The notes beneath the pieces are model-generated. The model saw only the letters and a list, made by a program, of their open reading frames with translations. It was not told the DNA's origin and searched no databases. From URNF01 sp045594105 (lineage in GTDB: Bacteria > Bacillota > Clostridia > Oscillospirales > Acutalibacteraceae), in assembly GCA_045594105.1 (NCBI GenBank), contig JAZNXY010000015.1, forward strand, positions 1-55,843: DNA of 55,843 bases, written 5' to 3'. Positions within the stretch are counted from its first letter, which is position 1; the number at the start of each line of letters is the position of its first letter. Below, piece after piece: positions 15,336 to 24,474 of this stretch. The position numbers and the translations under genes are program-made.

Positions 15336-16958
15336 TTATGCCGCAGGATTGGCTTCTTGCTCAGTTGTTGTAGCGGTTTCTCTTGTTGTGGTTGTTTCCT
15401 CTGTAGTGGTGGTTGTTGTATCGGTCTGTGTGGTCGTGGTCATGGTTGTGCCTTCTGTTGTGGCAGAAGAGCTCGAGGTGGAGTTGACGGTACGGCTGCC
15501 GCTTGTTGTTGCACGTGACCTGCTTTGTGAGGTGTTACCTGCAGTGGCAGAAGTAGAGGTTGTTGTATCGGTGCCGGTGGTATCACCTGTTTGTGTTGTG
15601 GTTTCGTTGCCGTCGGTGGTGGTAGTGCCGCCTGCGGTGACCGTGCCGGGAAGCACAAAGTCACTTTGCGTGTAAAATGCATGCGGGGCCAGCGATTGTG
15701 CTGTATACCAGGCATACGGCATGATGACGTCGTCGTTTTTGACGATTTTAGCGGTATCGGTAGTGGTATTTTCACCCTCACGCACACGGCGTGCAATGAC
15801 GGCAAGTCTGCCGTCCGCTACCTTCACCTGACTCTTGTTGGTGCAGGTGGAGAGAATGAGCAGCTGGTCGCCCGGCTGCACGTCTACGGGATAATCAAAT
15901 AAGGAACGGGCACGTAATTCGTTGACATAGTTCATAAAATCCGTATCATCAGCGAAGGTGGTACGCAGATAGCCAAAACGATGCTTCGACTCTGCACCTT
16001 CATCGCTGACTAAAACGGCAAATACTTTGTATTGGTTGCTGCCGTAAAGTGTGTCCAGATGTATTGTTGCGGCGGAACGGGCACGGTATACGTTACCGAT
16101 CAGCTTGTTGAGCGGTGCGAACATGGTACCGCTTGCCATATTGTGACCGTATATAATGGTAACCTTGTTAGAGGTACCTGGGGCAAACGTGTTGGTTTGT
16201 TCAAAGAACAAGGTGCCGCTGCGGCTGTATTGACCGTCGAAACCACGGGAAAGATAGGTGTCATTATCGCCACACCACACAACAGGCAGATTGATTTTCA
16301 TAAAGCTGTCCCGATCGGTGGAATTGAAGGCTAACCACCCGGCAATATCGTTGTTGATACTGTATAACTGTCGGAAGGACTGCTGTATATCCTTTGTTTC
16401 ACTGCTTGTTTCGGCAGAGGCGTTGCCTTTTGTATCGTTGAACAAAGAAACGTAGCTGTCGTTTTCTCTGTTTACCTGATTGGGCTCTATGACCATATAG
16501 TAGGTAAGAAAACCCACCGAAACAAGACAAACGGCAAGAGATAACAAAAGCACGATTTTTCGCACAATTTCGGAGGCGGGATCGCCTTTTTTGGGGAATA
16601 TGTTACGTAAGCCCTGACCGACTTTTGAGAAGGGAGAAGGGGTGGTAATCTCTTCTGCTTCATCGGTGACCAGAGGTTGTGCCTGTGTATCAACGGCAAC
16701 TTTGTTAGAACGCTCTCTGCGTGCTTTGGGGATGACAGGTGCGTTTTTCTTTTTAGGAGCTTCCTCAGGTGCCAGAATTAACGGAATGTCCGTAGGCGTG
16801 GTGTCGGGGGAGGCGGGGATCGTGTCGGGCTCATCGGTTTGGATGGATGCGACATCGTCCTCGTTGTCCTCGTCGGTATTTCTTATCTGCATGTGGCTGA
16901 GAATGGCTAAAATTTCCTGCTCGGCCTCAAATGCGTTGCGATCGTCTCCGTTTCTCAT
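15336..16958 (-). CDS. class-B-like sortase with long cytoplasmic region and Thr-rich tail
   Basis: A 540-aa protein. Residues 1-130 are an acidic then basic cytoplasmic region, with a membrane helix at about 133-156. The sortase domain at about 190-400 has an intact triad: His in IIYGHNMASGTMF (272), Cys in LILSTCTN (372) and Arg in VIARRVREGENTT (390 or 391). Residues about 430-540 are a very Thr-rich tail. Class B sortases link surface or pilin proteins to peptidoglycan or to each other; no obvious LPxTG or NPxTN substrate is encoded in the window. Its start overlaps the cysteine desulfurase stop (ATGA). It is a paralogue of the inactive sortase domain two genes downstream. Confidence 0.88.
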   Translation of the reverse strand: MRNGDDRNAFEAEQEILAILSHMQIRNTDEDNEDDVASIQTDEPDTIPASPDTTPTDIPLILAPEEAPKKKNAPVIPKARRERSNKVAVDTQAQPLVTDEAEEITTPSPFSKVGQGLRNIFPKKGDPASEIVRKIVLLLSLAVCLVSVGFLTYYMVIEPNQVNRENDSYVSLFNDTKGNASAETSSETKDIQQSFRQLYSINNDIAGWLAFNSTDRDSFMKINLPVVWCGDNDTYLSRGFDGQYSRSGTLFFEQTNTFAPGTSNKVTIIYGHNMASGTMFAPLNKLIGNVYRARSAATIHLDTLYGSNQYKVFAVLVSDEGAESKHRFGYLRTTFADDTDFMNYVNELRARSLFDYPVDVQPGDQLLILSTCTNKSQVKVADGRLAVIARRVREGENTTTDTAKIVKNDDVIMPYAWYTAQSLAPHAFYTQSDFVLPGTVTAGGTTTTDGNETTTQTGDTTGTDTTTSTSATAGNTSQSRSRATTSGSRTVNSTSSSSATTEGTTMTTTTQTDTTTTTTEETTTTRETATTTEQEANPAA

Positions 16959-18112
16959 ACGTGGGACTCCTTTCGGGATGATTTGTAAGCTAAGCTTTGG
17001 ATGGCCTCGGCAAGACCGTCTGCAAAGCGGTGAATATCGTCAACGGTATTGGTGTGTGACAAGCTGACACGTATAGCACTGTCAATTTCTTCGGGCGGCA
17101 ATCCGAATGCCGCTAAAACAGGGCTGGGAGCCCCTTTTGAACAAGCAGACCCGCTCGAAACAAACACGTTTTTTTGTGAAAGAAAATGCAGTATGGTTTC
17201 ACTGCGCAGCCCGGGCACAGAAAGGTGTATGACATACGGTACGGCATCCTTGAAGCAATGTACAACAACGCTCTGTAAAGTAGATAACCTTTCCAGTAAA
17301 ACGGATTGCAATTTTTCAAAGTGAATAGCTTGTTCTGCTGTTGAAGGCAGGCATTGCACCGCTGCACCAAATGCCGCAATCAAGGGCGCGGCTTCAGTGC
17401 CGGGACGTAAACCGTCTTGCTGTTTGCCGCCAAATTGACGTGGTAAAATACGTGCACCTTTTCGCAGATACAGGGCGCCGCATCCTTTCGGAGCGTGCAA
17501 TTTGTGAGCAGAAACAGTCAATGCATCTACCTGCCAACGCACAGCGGCGATAGGAAGCTTGCCGGCTGCTTGTACGGCATCACAATGTATGAATGCGAGA
17601 GGCGACTTCTTGCGGATCAGCGGTATCGCTTTGTCTAACGCAAAACGAGCCCCTGTTTCGTTGTTGACTAACATGACCGAAACCACGACGGTGTCTGCAC
17701 GGCAAGCGGCGGCAATGGCAGCTGCTGTGATGGTACCGTTTTCGTCGGGCGGAATACGGGTAATGGTAAACCCTTCTTTTTCAAGCTGCTCGCAGGCGGC
17801 TGCAACCGAGGCGTGCTCTGCAGCGGTTGTTACAATATGCTTGCCACGGCGCTGTAAAGCGTGTGCGGCACCTATCACAGCAAGATTATTGGCTTCGGTA
17901 CCGCCGGATGTAAAGAAAATACGCTCTTTCGGCGCACCGATGAGATCGGCTACCGCCTGTTTCGCCGCGTCAAGCTCTCGTTCTGCTTCAAAACCAAGTC
18001 TGTGCAGTGAAGAAGGGTTGCCGTAACAGACGGTCATCATATACGATGCCTTGTCCGCTGCCGCTTGACAAACGGCGGTGGTGGCACTGTTGTCCAGATA
18101 GGTGATATTCAA
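16955..18112 (-). CDS. cysteine desulfurase (IscS/NifS family)
   Basis: A 385-aa PLP enzyme that takes sulfur from cysteine. Motifs: YLDNSATT at the start, HCDAVQAAGK, the PLP lysine in SAHKLHAPKG and the active-site Cys in SSGSACSKG. The start is the TTG at 18112, which gives the canonical N terminus (LNITYLDNS), has GAGG upstream and fits the promoter at 18164-18192; an ATG 21 codons upstream is unlikely. It heads the operon with thiI and so probably supplies sulfur for 4-thiouridine. Confidence 0.93.
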   Translation of the reverse strand: MNITYLDNSATTAVCQAAADKASYMMTVCYGNPSSLHRLGFEAERELDAAKQAVADLIGAPKERIFFTSGGTEANNLAVIGAAHALQRRGKHIVTTAAEHASVAAACEQLEKEGFTITRIPPDENGTITAAAIAAACRADTVVVSVMLVNNETGARFALDKAIPLIRKKSPLAFIHCDAVQAAGKLPIAAVRWQVDALTVSAHKLHAPKGCGALYLRKGARILPRQFGGKQQDGLRPGTEAAPLIAAFGAAVQCLPSTAEQAIHFEKLQSVLLERLSTLQSVVVHCFKDAVPYVIHLSVPGLRSETILHFLSQKNVFVSSGSACSKGAPSPVLAAFGLPPEEIDSAIRVSLSHTNTVDDIHRFADGLAEAIQSLAYKSSRKESHV

Positions 18113-18163
18113 CCGAAAAACCTCGCAATATACGTGAAATGACGGGTAATTACAATTATTTTC

Positions 18164-18192
18164 ATTATACAGCAAATACTTATAAATAGCAA
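18164..18192 (-). promoter_or_regulatory. promoter of the desulfurase-sortase-thiI operon
   Basis: On the minus strand TTGCTA, 17 bases, TATAAT. It lies 45 bp from the divergent ruvC promoter. Confidence 0.75.
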
Positions 18193-18236
18193 CTGTAAAA
18201 TTTTCGTGAAATAATCAAATATTTTCTCTGAAAGTT

Positions 18237-18265
18237 TTGCATTTTTATAATATTTATGTTATAAT
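18237..18265 (+). promoter_or_regulatory. promoter of the ruvC operon
   Basis: TTGCAT (18237-18242), 17 bases, TATAAT (18260-18265). No other clear promoter is seen until clpE, so it may drive much of the long plus-strand gene run. Confidence 0.75.
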
Positions 18266-18297
18266 AGTTTGGAATGTCGTTTGAGGGGGGAAGACGT

Positions 18298-18810
18298 ATG
18301 GTCATTTTAGGGATTGACCCGGGATATGCCATTATCGGCTGGGGAATTATCCGCTATGAACGCGGCCATTTTCTTCCCGTAGATTTCGGTGCGATAACCA
18401 CGACGGCAGGTACACCGTTTTCCGAGCGATTGATGAAGATTCATACGGAGATGAGTACGATTCTGGCACGGTATCAGCCGGAGGTGGCATCTATCGAAAA
18501 ATTGTATTTTCAAAATAACCAAAAAACCGCTATTGAGGTTGCGGAGGCACGTGGGGTTATCCTGCTGGCGATGCAGCAGGCAGGGGTACCGTTTTTTGAA
18601 TATACGCCGTTGCAGGTGAAAAGTGCTGTAACGGGATACGGACAAGCCGAAAAGCCACAGGTAATGGAAATGACCCGCCGTTTGTTGCGACTGAAGGCAG
18701 TGCCTAAACCGGATGATACGGCGGATGCACTGGCACTTGCTATCTGTCACGCACAGTACGGTGGTACGGCCTTGAAACAATCTTTGCTGTCAGGAGGACA
18801 AAAACGATGA
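18298..18810 (+). CDS. ruvC: Holliday junction resolvase RuvC
   Basis: A 170-aa endonuclease that cuts Holliday junctions bound by RuvAB. The four catalytic acids are visible: GIDPG near the start, SIEKLYF, and the pair in KPDDTADALALAICH. The ATG at 18298 has GAGGGGGG 7 bases upstream. It overlaps ruvA by four bases. Confidence 0.97.
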   Translation: MVILGIDPGYAIIGWGIIRYERGHFLPVDFGAITTTAGTPFSERLMKIHTEMSTILARYQPEVASIEKLYFQNNQKTAIEVAEARGVILLAMQQAGVPFFEYTPLQVKSAVTGYGQAEKPQVMEMTRRLLRLKAVPKPDDTADALALAICHAQYGGTALKQSLLSGGQKR

Positions 18811-19409
18811 TATACAGCGTCCGTGGAGAATTGATACACGCAGAGCCGAAACTGGCTGTCGTGGAATGCGGCGGCGTGGGTATGGCGTGTCAGATTACGA
18901 TGAATACCGCACGACAACTGCCGTCGGTGGGTAGTGAAGTAATGTTGTATACGATGATGAACGTACGGGAAGATGCTATTGAGCTTTTCGGCTTTGCGGA
19001 AAAGAACGAGCTTGCTTCTTTTAAATTACTTACAACCGTTTCGGGTGTCGGCCCGAAAGTGGGTATTGCCATTTTGTCCGAACTTTCGCCTGAGCGCGTA
19101 GCGATGGCAGTCGCATCGGGTGATTATAAAGCACTGACAAAGGCATCGGGTGTTGGCCCGAAGCTTGCACAACGCATCGTGCTGGAGCTGAAGGATAAAT
19201 GCTCTTTACCCACATCGGGTACGGGCATGACAGAGATTCCTGCGGCGGGTCCCGTATCTGCGGCAGGCAATGCGGCTCAGGCGGTAAGTGCCTTGACCGT
19301 GCTTGGCTTTTCTGCAAGCGAAGCAGCAGCGGCTGTCGGCAGGCTGGACAGTACCTTACCGGTGGAAACATTGGTACGGCAAGCGTTGCGGTCTTTGGCT
19401 GCAAAGTGA
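18807..19409 (+). CDS. ruvA: Holliday junction branch-migration protein RuvA
   Basis: A 200-aa tetrameric junction-binding subunit. It has an N-terminal OB fold, central helix-hairpin-helix repeats (TVSGVGPKVGIAILSEL and ASGVGPKLAQRIVLELKDK), a flexible linker and a C-terminal three-helix domain that contacts RuvB (AVSALTVLGFSASEAAAAV). The start overlaps the ruvC stop (ATGA). Confidence 0.97.
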   Translation: MIYSVRGELIHAEPKLAVVECGGVGMACQITMNTARQLPSVGSEVMLYTMMNVREDAIELFGFAEKNELASFKLLTTVSGVGPKVGIAILSELSPERVAMAVASGDYKALTKASGVGPKLAQRIVLELKDKCSLPTSGTGMTEIPAAGPVSAAGNAAQAVSALTVLGFSASEAAAAVGRLDSTLPVETLVRQALRSLAAK

Positions 19410-19424
19410 TGAGGAGGTGTATGT

Positions 19425-20474
19425 GTGGATTTTGAAACCGATTACGAAAACCGTATGGTAGCGGCGGAGTATCTTCCCGAAGATGAAGGAGATAACCCAC
19501 TTCGCCCTCGTACACTCAGCGAATACATCGGACAGGAAAAGGTCAAAGAAAACCTGTCGGTGTTTATCGATGCCGCAAAGATGCGGCACGAAGCACTGGA
19601 CCATGTATTGCTGTATGGCCCTCCCGGCTTGGGTAAAACCACCTTGGCAGCGATTATTGCGGCAGAGCTCGGTGTAAACTTCCGTATTACATCGGGTCCT
19701 GCATTGGAACGTCCCGGAGACCTGGCGGCATTGCTCACCAATATGGAAGAGGGCGACGTGCTCTTTATTGATGAGATACATCGTCTTCCACGTACGGTGG
19801 AAGAGATTTTGTATCCCGCAATGGAGGACTTTGCTATCGATATTATCAACGGTAAAGGACAGGGTGCTTCGTCCATTCACCTGCCGTTGCAGAAGTTTAC
19901 CCTGATTGGTGCTACAACCCGTGCAGGACAATTGTCCGCACCGCTCAGAGACCGTTTCGGCGTGATTCTGCGATTGGAGCTGTACACACCCGAGGAGCTG
20001 GCGCGTATCGTCAGCCGCAGCTCTCATATTCTGAGTACGCCCTGCGAACCCAACGGTGCACTGGAAATCGCATCCCGCAGTCGGGGTACACCACGTATTG
20101 CCAATCGCATGTTAAAGCGTGTCCGTGATTTTGCACAGGTTATTAACGACGGTGTTATTGATGAGGCAACCGCCAAAAAGGCACTCGACCGTTTGGAAGT
20201 AGACGCTTTGGGTCTTGATCGTGTGGACAGAAATATGCTGGAAGCGATGATCAAGCATTATAACGGCGGACCGGTCGGTTTGGATACGGTAGCGGCGGTT
20301 ATCGGTGAGGAATCGGTGACCATTGAGGACGTATACGAGCCGTACCTGATGCAGATTGGTTTTTTGAGCCGCACACCACGTGGTCGGGTAGTTTTGCCTG
20401 CGGCGTATGCACACCTCGGGTTACCGCATCCCAATGATGGCAACGGTATCCCGGAACAAACAAGTTTGCTGTAA
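19425..20474 (+). CDS. ruvB: Holliday junction helicase RuvB
   Basis: A 349-aa AAA+ motor that drives branch migration with RuvA. Walker A is GPPGLGKTT, Walker B LFIDEIHR, sensor 1 GATTRAG, and the arginine finger region LSAPLRDRFG. A C-terminal winged helix follows (GFLSRTPRGRVVLPAAYAHL). It starts at GTG (19425) with GAGGAGG upstream. Confidence 0.97.
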   Translation: MDFETDYENRMVAAEYLPEDEGDNPLRPRTLSEYIGQEKVKENLSVFIDAAKMRHEALDHVLLYGPPGLGKTTLAAIIAAELGVNFRITSGPALERPGDLAALLTNMEEGDVLFIDEIHRLPRTVEEILYPAMEDFAIDIINGKGQGASSIHLPLQKFTLIGATTRAGQLSAPLRDRFGVILRLELYTPEELARIVSRSSHILSTPCEPNGALEIASRSRGTPRIANRMLKRVRDFAQVINDGVIDEATAKKALDRLEVDALGLDRVDRNMLEAMIKHYNGGPVGLDTVAAVIGEESVTIEDVYEPYLMQIGFLSRTPRGRVVLPAAYAHLGLPHPNDGNGIPEQTSLL

Positions 20475-20509
20475 ATTGTTTTATATAAAACACAAAAGGA
20501 GAATGAAAA

Positions 20510-21862
20510 ATGGGAAGATTATTTGGTACTGACGGTGCAAGAGGCGTCGCAAACACAGAACTCAACTGCGAACTGTCTATGTCTATCGGTCGTGCGGCGG
20601 CACGTGTGCTGATTTCCGCAGACGGCAAACGCCCGAAGGTGCTTATCGGCAAAGATACCCGTGCATCGGGTGATATGCTGGAAGCGGCCCTGTGCGCAGG
20701 TCTTTGCTCGGTTGGTGCGGATGTATATCTGCTTGGTGTCGTGCCTACCCCTGCGGTAGCTTTTCTCGTAAAGGAATACGCAGCGGATGCAGCTATTATG
20801 ATTTCCGCTTCTCATAACCCTTGCGAATACAATGGCATTAAGATTTTCAACGGTGAAGGATATAAGCTGTCCGATGAGCTGGAAGAAAAGATCGAAGCTA
20901 TTGTTTTGGATAATGCCGAAGAATTGCCCACCCCCACCGGTGGAGAGGTTGGTCGTGTATACACCTGTGAAAAAGCTGTAGATGACTATGTACGTCATTT
21001 GATCGGTACCATGTCGGTTGATCTGCAGGGCATGCATATTGCAGTAGACTGTGCTAACGGCTCTGCCAGCACCACCGCTAAGAAGCTGTTTGATGCACTG
21101 GGTGTCCGTTGCGAAATTATGGCGTGTGAACCCGACGGTGTGAATATCAATGTCAATTGCGGCTCTACCCATTTGGATAATCTGATTGCGTATGTCAAAA
21201 AGCATAAGCTCGACGGCGGCGTAGCGTTCGACGGCGATGCCGCCCGTTGCCTTGCTGTTGATGAAAACGGCAACGTTATTGACGGTGACCAAATGATTGC
21301 GGTTGTTGCGTATGATTTGAAACAGCGTGGTCAACTGAATGGCAATACGGCGGTTGTTACCGTGATGTCTAACCTTGGTTTCTTCCGCTATTGTGAAGCG
21401 GAAGGTATCGATGTAGCTTCCACTAAGGTGGGCGATCGTTACGTTCTGGAAGAAATGCGCAAGGAGGGCTATGTCATCGGCGGTGAACAGTCGGGTCATA
21501 TCATTCTTTTGCAGCACGCAACCACGGGTGACGGTCAGTTGTCCGCTTTGCATTTCCTGTCGGTAGCACGCCGTAACGGCTGGAAGCTTTCCAAAGTCGG
21601 CTCTATGATGCAGCGCTATCCGCAGGTGCTTCTCAATGTGCGTGCGGATGCGGCACAGAAGGAAACCTATAAAAATGACGCAGGTGTTGCCGCACTTATC
21701 AAAGAAGTGGACGATAGTCTGGGCAGAGACGGCAGAGTGCTTGTCCGTCCTTCCGGTACTGAGCCGCTTATTCGTGTGATGGTGGAAGGTAAAGACTTTG
21801 ACGCTATTAACAAAGCAGCGGTTACCGTTTGCGATGCCATTAAAGAACTGATCGGCGGTTAA
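20510..21862 (+). CDS. glmM: phosphoglucosamine mutase GlmM with altered metal loop
   Basis: A 450-aa enzyme converting glucosamine-6-P to glucosamine-1-P for UDP-GlcNAc and peptidoglycan. GRLFGTDGARG starts the protein, the phosphoserine motif is ISASHNPCEYNG, and the sugar-phosphate loop is RPSGTEPLIRVM. The metal loop reads FDGDAARCL, where the family has DGD-x-DR, so the third Asp ligand is Ala (GCC in place of GAC). All else looks intact; a single-base error or real divergence is possible. RBS AAAGGAGA precedes the ATG. Confidence 0.95.
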   Translation: MGRLFGTDGARGVANTELNCELSMSIGRAAARVLISADGKRPKVLIGKDTRASGDMLEAALCAGLCSVGADVYLLGVVPTPAVAFLVKEYAADAAIMISASHNPCEYNGIKIFNGEGYKLSDELEEKIEAIVLDNAEELPTPTGGEVGRVYTCEKAVDDYVRHLIGTMSVDLQGMHIAVDCANGSASTTAKKLFDALGVRCEIMACEPDGVNINVNCGSTHLDNLIAYVKKHKLDGGVAFDGDAARCLAVDENGNVIDGDQMIAVVAYDLKQRGQLNGNTAVVTVMSNLGFFRYCEAEGIDVASTKVGDRYVLEEMRKEGYVIGGEQSGHIILLQHATTGDGQLSALHFLSVARRNGWKLSKVGSMMQRYPQVLLNVRADAAQKETYKNDAGVAALIKEVDDSLGRDGRVLVRPSGTEPLIRVMVEGKDFDAINKAAVTVCDAIKELIGG

Positions 21863-21865
21863 GTA

Positions 21866-22735
21866 ATGAGAACAGCTGAAAACTGGAAAGATTATGAATT
21901 GCTGGACACCTCTGACGGTGAACGGCTGGAGCGGTGGGGCGATATCATTTTGATTCGCCCCGACCCGCAAATTATTTGGAAAAGTCCGAAAAAAGACCCT
22001 CGTTGGAAAACCGCACACGCACGGTACATCCGTTCGGGTACGGGCGGCGGTCATTGGGAAACGTATAAAGAAATCCCTGCAAGCTGGCAAATCTCGTATG
22101 GGGATTTGAAATTCAGCTTGAAACCGATGGGCTTTAAGCATACCGGATTGTTTCCGGAGCAAGCGGTAAACTGGGATAAGATGACCGCACTGATACAAAC
22201 GGCGGATCGCCCGATAAAAGTGCTCAATTTGTTTGGGTATACGGGCGGTGCCACCTTGGCTTGTGTTGCCGCAGGTGCACACGTGACCCATGTAGACGCG
22301 TCCAAGGGTATGGTGACGTGGGGACGTGAAAATGCGGTAAATTCCGGGCTTGGAGACCGTCCTATGCGGTGGCTCGTAGACGATTGCGGCAAGTTTGTAC
22401 AACGTGAGCTGCGTCGCGGTAACACATACGATGCCATTTTGATGGATCCACCGTCTTACGGCAGGGGTCCCGGCGGTGAAGTTTGGAAACTGGAAGAACA
22501 GATATACGGGTTGGTGGCAGAGTGTGTGAAATTGCTGTCGGACGATCCGTTGTTTTTCCTTGTCAATTCGTATACGACAGGGTTGTCCCCGTCGGTTATG
22601 CAGTACATCTTGGCATCTTTGATGCAAAAGCGGTACGGCGGTATAACGTCGGCAGACGAAATCGGCCTGCCTGTAACCGCAAGCGGTTTGGTACTACCGT
22701 GCGGTGCCACGGCTATGTGGCAGAGTGAACGGTAA
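21866..22735 (+). CDS. class I SAM methyltransferase, RlmI/RlmK-like
   Basis: A 289-aa methyltransferase with Rossmann SAM motif (VLNLFGYTGGATLACVAAGA), acidic loop VTHVDASKGMV and the catalytic loop MDPPSYGRGP typical of the RlmI/RlmK 23S rRNA methyltransferase group. It lacks the N-terminal PUA domain of RlmI, like other short clostridial members. The start lies 3 bases after the glmM stop. Confidence 0.85.
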   Translation: MRTAENWKDYELLDTSDGERLERWGDIILIRPDPQIIWKSPKKDPRWKTAHARYIRSGTGGGHWETYKEIPASWQISYGDLKFSLKPMGFKHTGLFPEQAVNWDKMTALIQTADRPIKVLNLFGYTGGATLACVAAGAHVTHVDASKGMVTWGRENAVNSGLGDRPMRWLVDDCGKFVQRELRRGNTYDAILMDPPSYGRGPGGEVWKLEEQIYGLVAECVKLLSDDPLFFLVNSYTTGLSPSVMQYILASLMQKRYGGITSADEIGLPVTASGLVLPCGATAMWQSER

Positions 22736-22750
22736 TTTCGGGAGGAAACT

Positions 22751-23605
22751 ATGGAGATCATTGGTGCAAAAAATGTGTCCTTTCAATATGAATATGCGGA
22801 TGAAGCCCCTCTTGCAGTGCTGAAAGGTGTTGACCTTTCGATAGAGAAGGGTAGTTTTGTTGCGCTTCTTGGCTCCAATGGATCGGGAAAATCCACGTTG
22901 GCCAAACATTTTAATGCGATTTTATTGCCTACGGGCGGTAAGGTTTTGGTGGACGGTATGGATACGGTGGATGAAGATCGCTTGTATGATATTCGTCGCC
23001 GTGTAGGTATGGTGTTGCAGAACCCCGATAACCAGCTCGTGTCTTCCATTGTGGAGGAGGACGTGGCGTTTGGTCCTGAGAATCTCGGTGTGCCGCCTGT
23101 GGAGATACGGGAAAGGGTAGAGGATGCCCTGCGTGCAGTGGGTATGTACGAATACCGTGACAGCGCACCGCATAAGCTGTCGGGTGGTCAGAAACAACGG
23201 GTGGCGATTGCAGGTATTCTGGCAATGCGTCCCGATGTATTGGTGTTGGATGAGCCGACGGCAATGCTCGACCCCCAAGGCAGAAAAGAAGTGCTTGATA
23301 CGGTGCATACGCTGAATAAAGAGCGTGGCATGACCGTCATTCTGATTACGCATTATATGGAAGAAGCGGTACAAGCCGATCGTGTGGTTGTGGTGGATAA
23401 GGGCGTTGTGCGTATGGACGGCACCCCGAAAGACGTGTTTTTGCAGATTGAAAAGCTGCGTGGTTTTCAATTGGATGCACCACAACCGACTGAATTAGCA
23501 TTTTTATTGCGTGAGGCAGGTATAGCTCTGCCGCAGGATATTTTAACGGTAGAACAATGCGCCAATGCTGTTTTGGCACTTGTCGGAAAGGCAGGTGTGC
23601 AGTAA
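22751..23605 (+). CDS. ecfA1: ECF transporter ATPase EcfA1
   Basis: A 284-aa ABC ATPase of the energy-coupling-factor module. Walker A is GSNGSGKST, the Q loop VLQNPDNQLV is the EcfA1 hallmark, the signature is KLSGGQKQR, and Walker B is VLVLDEPTAML. With EcfA2 and EcfT it powers several substrate-specific S components for vitamins and metals. No S component is encoded in the window, so this is a group II (shared) module. Confidence 0.95.
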   Translation: MEIIGAKNVSFQYEYADEAPLAVLKGVDLSIEKGSFVALLGSNGSGKSTLAKHFNAILLPTGGKVLVDGMDTVDEDRLYDIRRRVGMVLQNPDNQLVSSIVEEDVAFGPENLGVPPVEIRERVEDALRAVGMYEYRDSAPHKLSGGQKQRVAIAGILAMRPDVLVLDEPTAMLDPQGRKEVLDTVHTLNKERGMTVILITHYMEEAVQADRVVVVDKGVVRMDGTPKDVFLQIEKLRGFQLDAPQPTELAFLLREAGIALPQDILTVEQCANAVLALVGKAGVQ

Positions 23606-24474
23606 TGGCTGTGTTGGAAACAAAGAACTTAAGCTTTGTGTATGCAGACGGTATGCCGTTTGCACGTGCAGCACTTAAAGACGTATCCGTATGCTTTGAT
23701 GAAGGAAAATTGACCGCTATTATCGGACATACAGGGTCGGGTAAATCCACCCTCGTACAGCATCTTAACGGTCTTTTGAAGCCCGCTTCGGGGCAGGTGC
23801 TGCTTGACGGCAAGGATATTTGGGAAAACCCGAAGGAAATCCGAAATGTACGATTTCGTGTCGGTATGGTGTTCCAGTATCCCGAGCATCAGCTCTTTGC
23901 CGAAACGGTAGAAAAGGATATTGCGTTCGGCCCTCGTAATATGGGACTTTCGGAACAAGAAATTGCCGAACGTGTCGGTGAGGCAGCAGCTTTGGTGGGT
24001 CTTACGCCTGAGTTGTTGGAAAAATCACCGTTTGACCTTTCGGGCGGCGAAAAACGTCGTGCTGCTATTGCGGGTGTGTTGGCCATGCGTCCTGAAATCT
24101 TGGTGTTGGATGAACCGACAGCAGGACTGGATCCGCAGGGCCGTGAGCAGCTGCTTGATGTAATTGATAATTACCGTCGCACCCATAATACAACGGTGCT
24201 GTTTGTGTCGCACAGTATGGAAGATGTGGCACGTATTGCCGATAAAGTACTGGTGATGCAAGCGAGCGAGGTTGCTATGTATGATACGGTGGATGCGGTG
24301 TTCTCCCGTGCCGAGGAATTGGAAAAAATCGGTCTTTCGGTACCGGCTGTCACCCGTATTTTGCATTTACTGAAAACAGGTGGTCTCCCTGTGGATACCT
24401 CTGTGTATACCGTGGATAAAGCGGCTGCTATGATTGCCTCCTTGCTGAAGGAAAAGGGGGTGGGGTCGTGCTGA
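23605..24474 (+). CDS. ecfA2: ECF transporter ATPase EcfA2
   Basis: A 289-aa second ATPase. Walker A is GHTGSGKST, the Q loop VFQYPEHQLF is typical of EcfA2, the signature is DLSGGEKRR, and Walker B is ILVLDEPTAGLD. The ATG at 23605 shares one base with the ecfA1 stop (TAATG), so translation is coupled. Confidence 0.95.
   Translation: MAVLETKNLSFVYADGMPFARAALKDVSVCFDEGKLTAIIGHTGSGKSTLVQHLNGLLKPASGQVLLDGKDIWENPKEIRNVRFRVGMVFQYPEHQLFAETVEKDIAFGPRNMGLSEQEIAERVGEAAALVGLTPELLEKSPFDLSGGEKRRAAIAGVLAMRPEILVLDEPTAGLDPQGREQLLDVIDNYRRTHNTTVLFVSHSMEDVARIADKVLVMQASEVAMYDTVDAVFSRAEELEKIGLSVPAVTRILHLLKTGGLPVDTSVYTVDKAAAMIASLLKEKGVGSC

Noticed and set aside
20519..22627. Very long open frame on the minus strand (702 codons)
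   Set aside because: It lies entirely opposite glmM and the methyltransferase gene; its composition (many Arg, His, Cys, Thr) is that of a shadow frame and it has no ribosome site or family motif.
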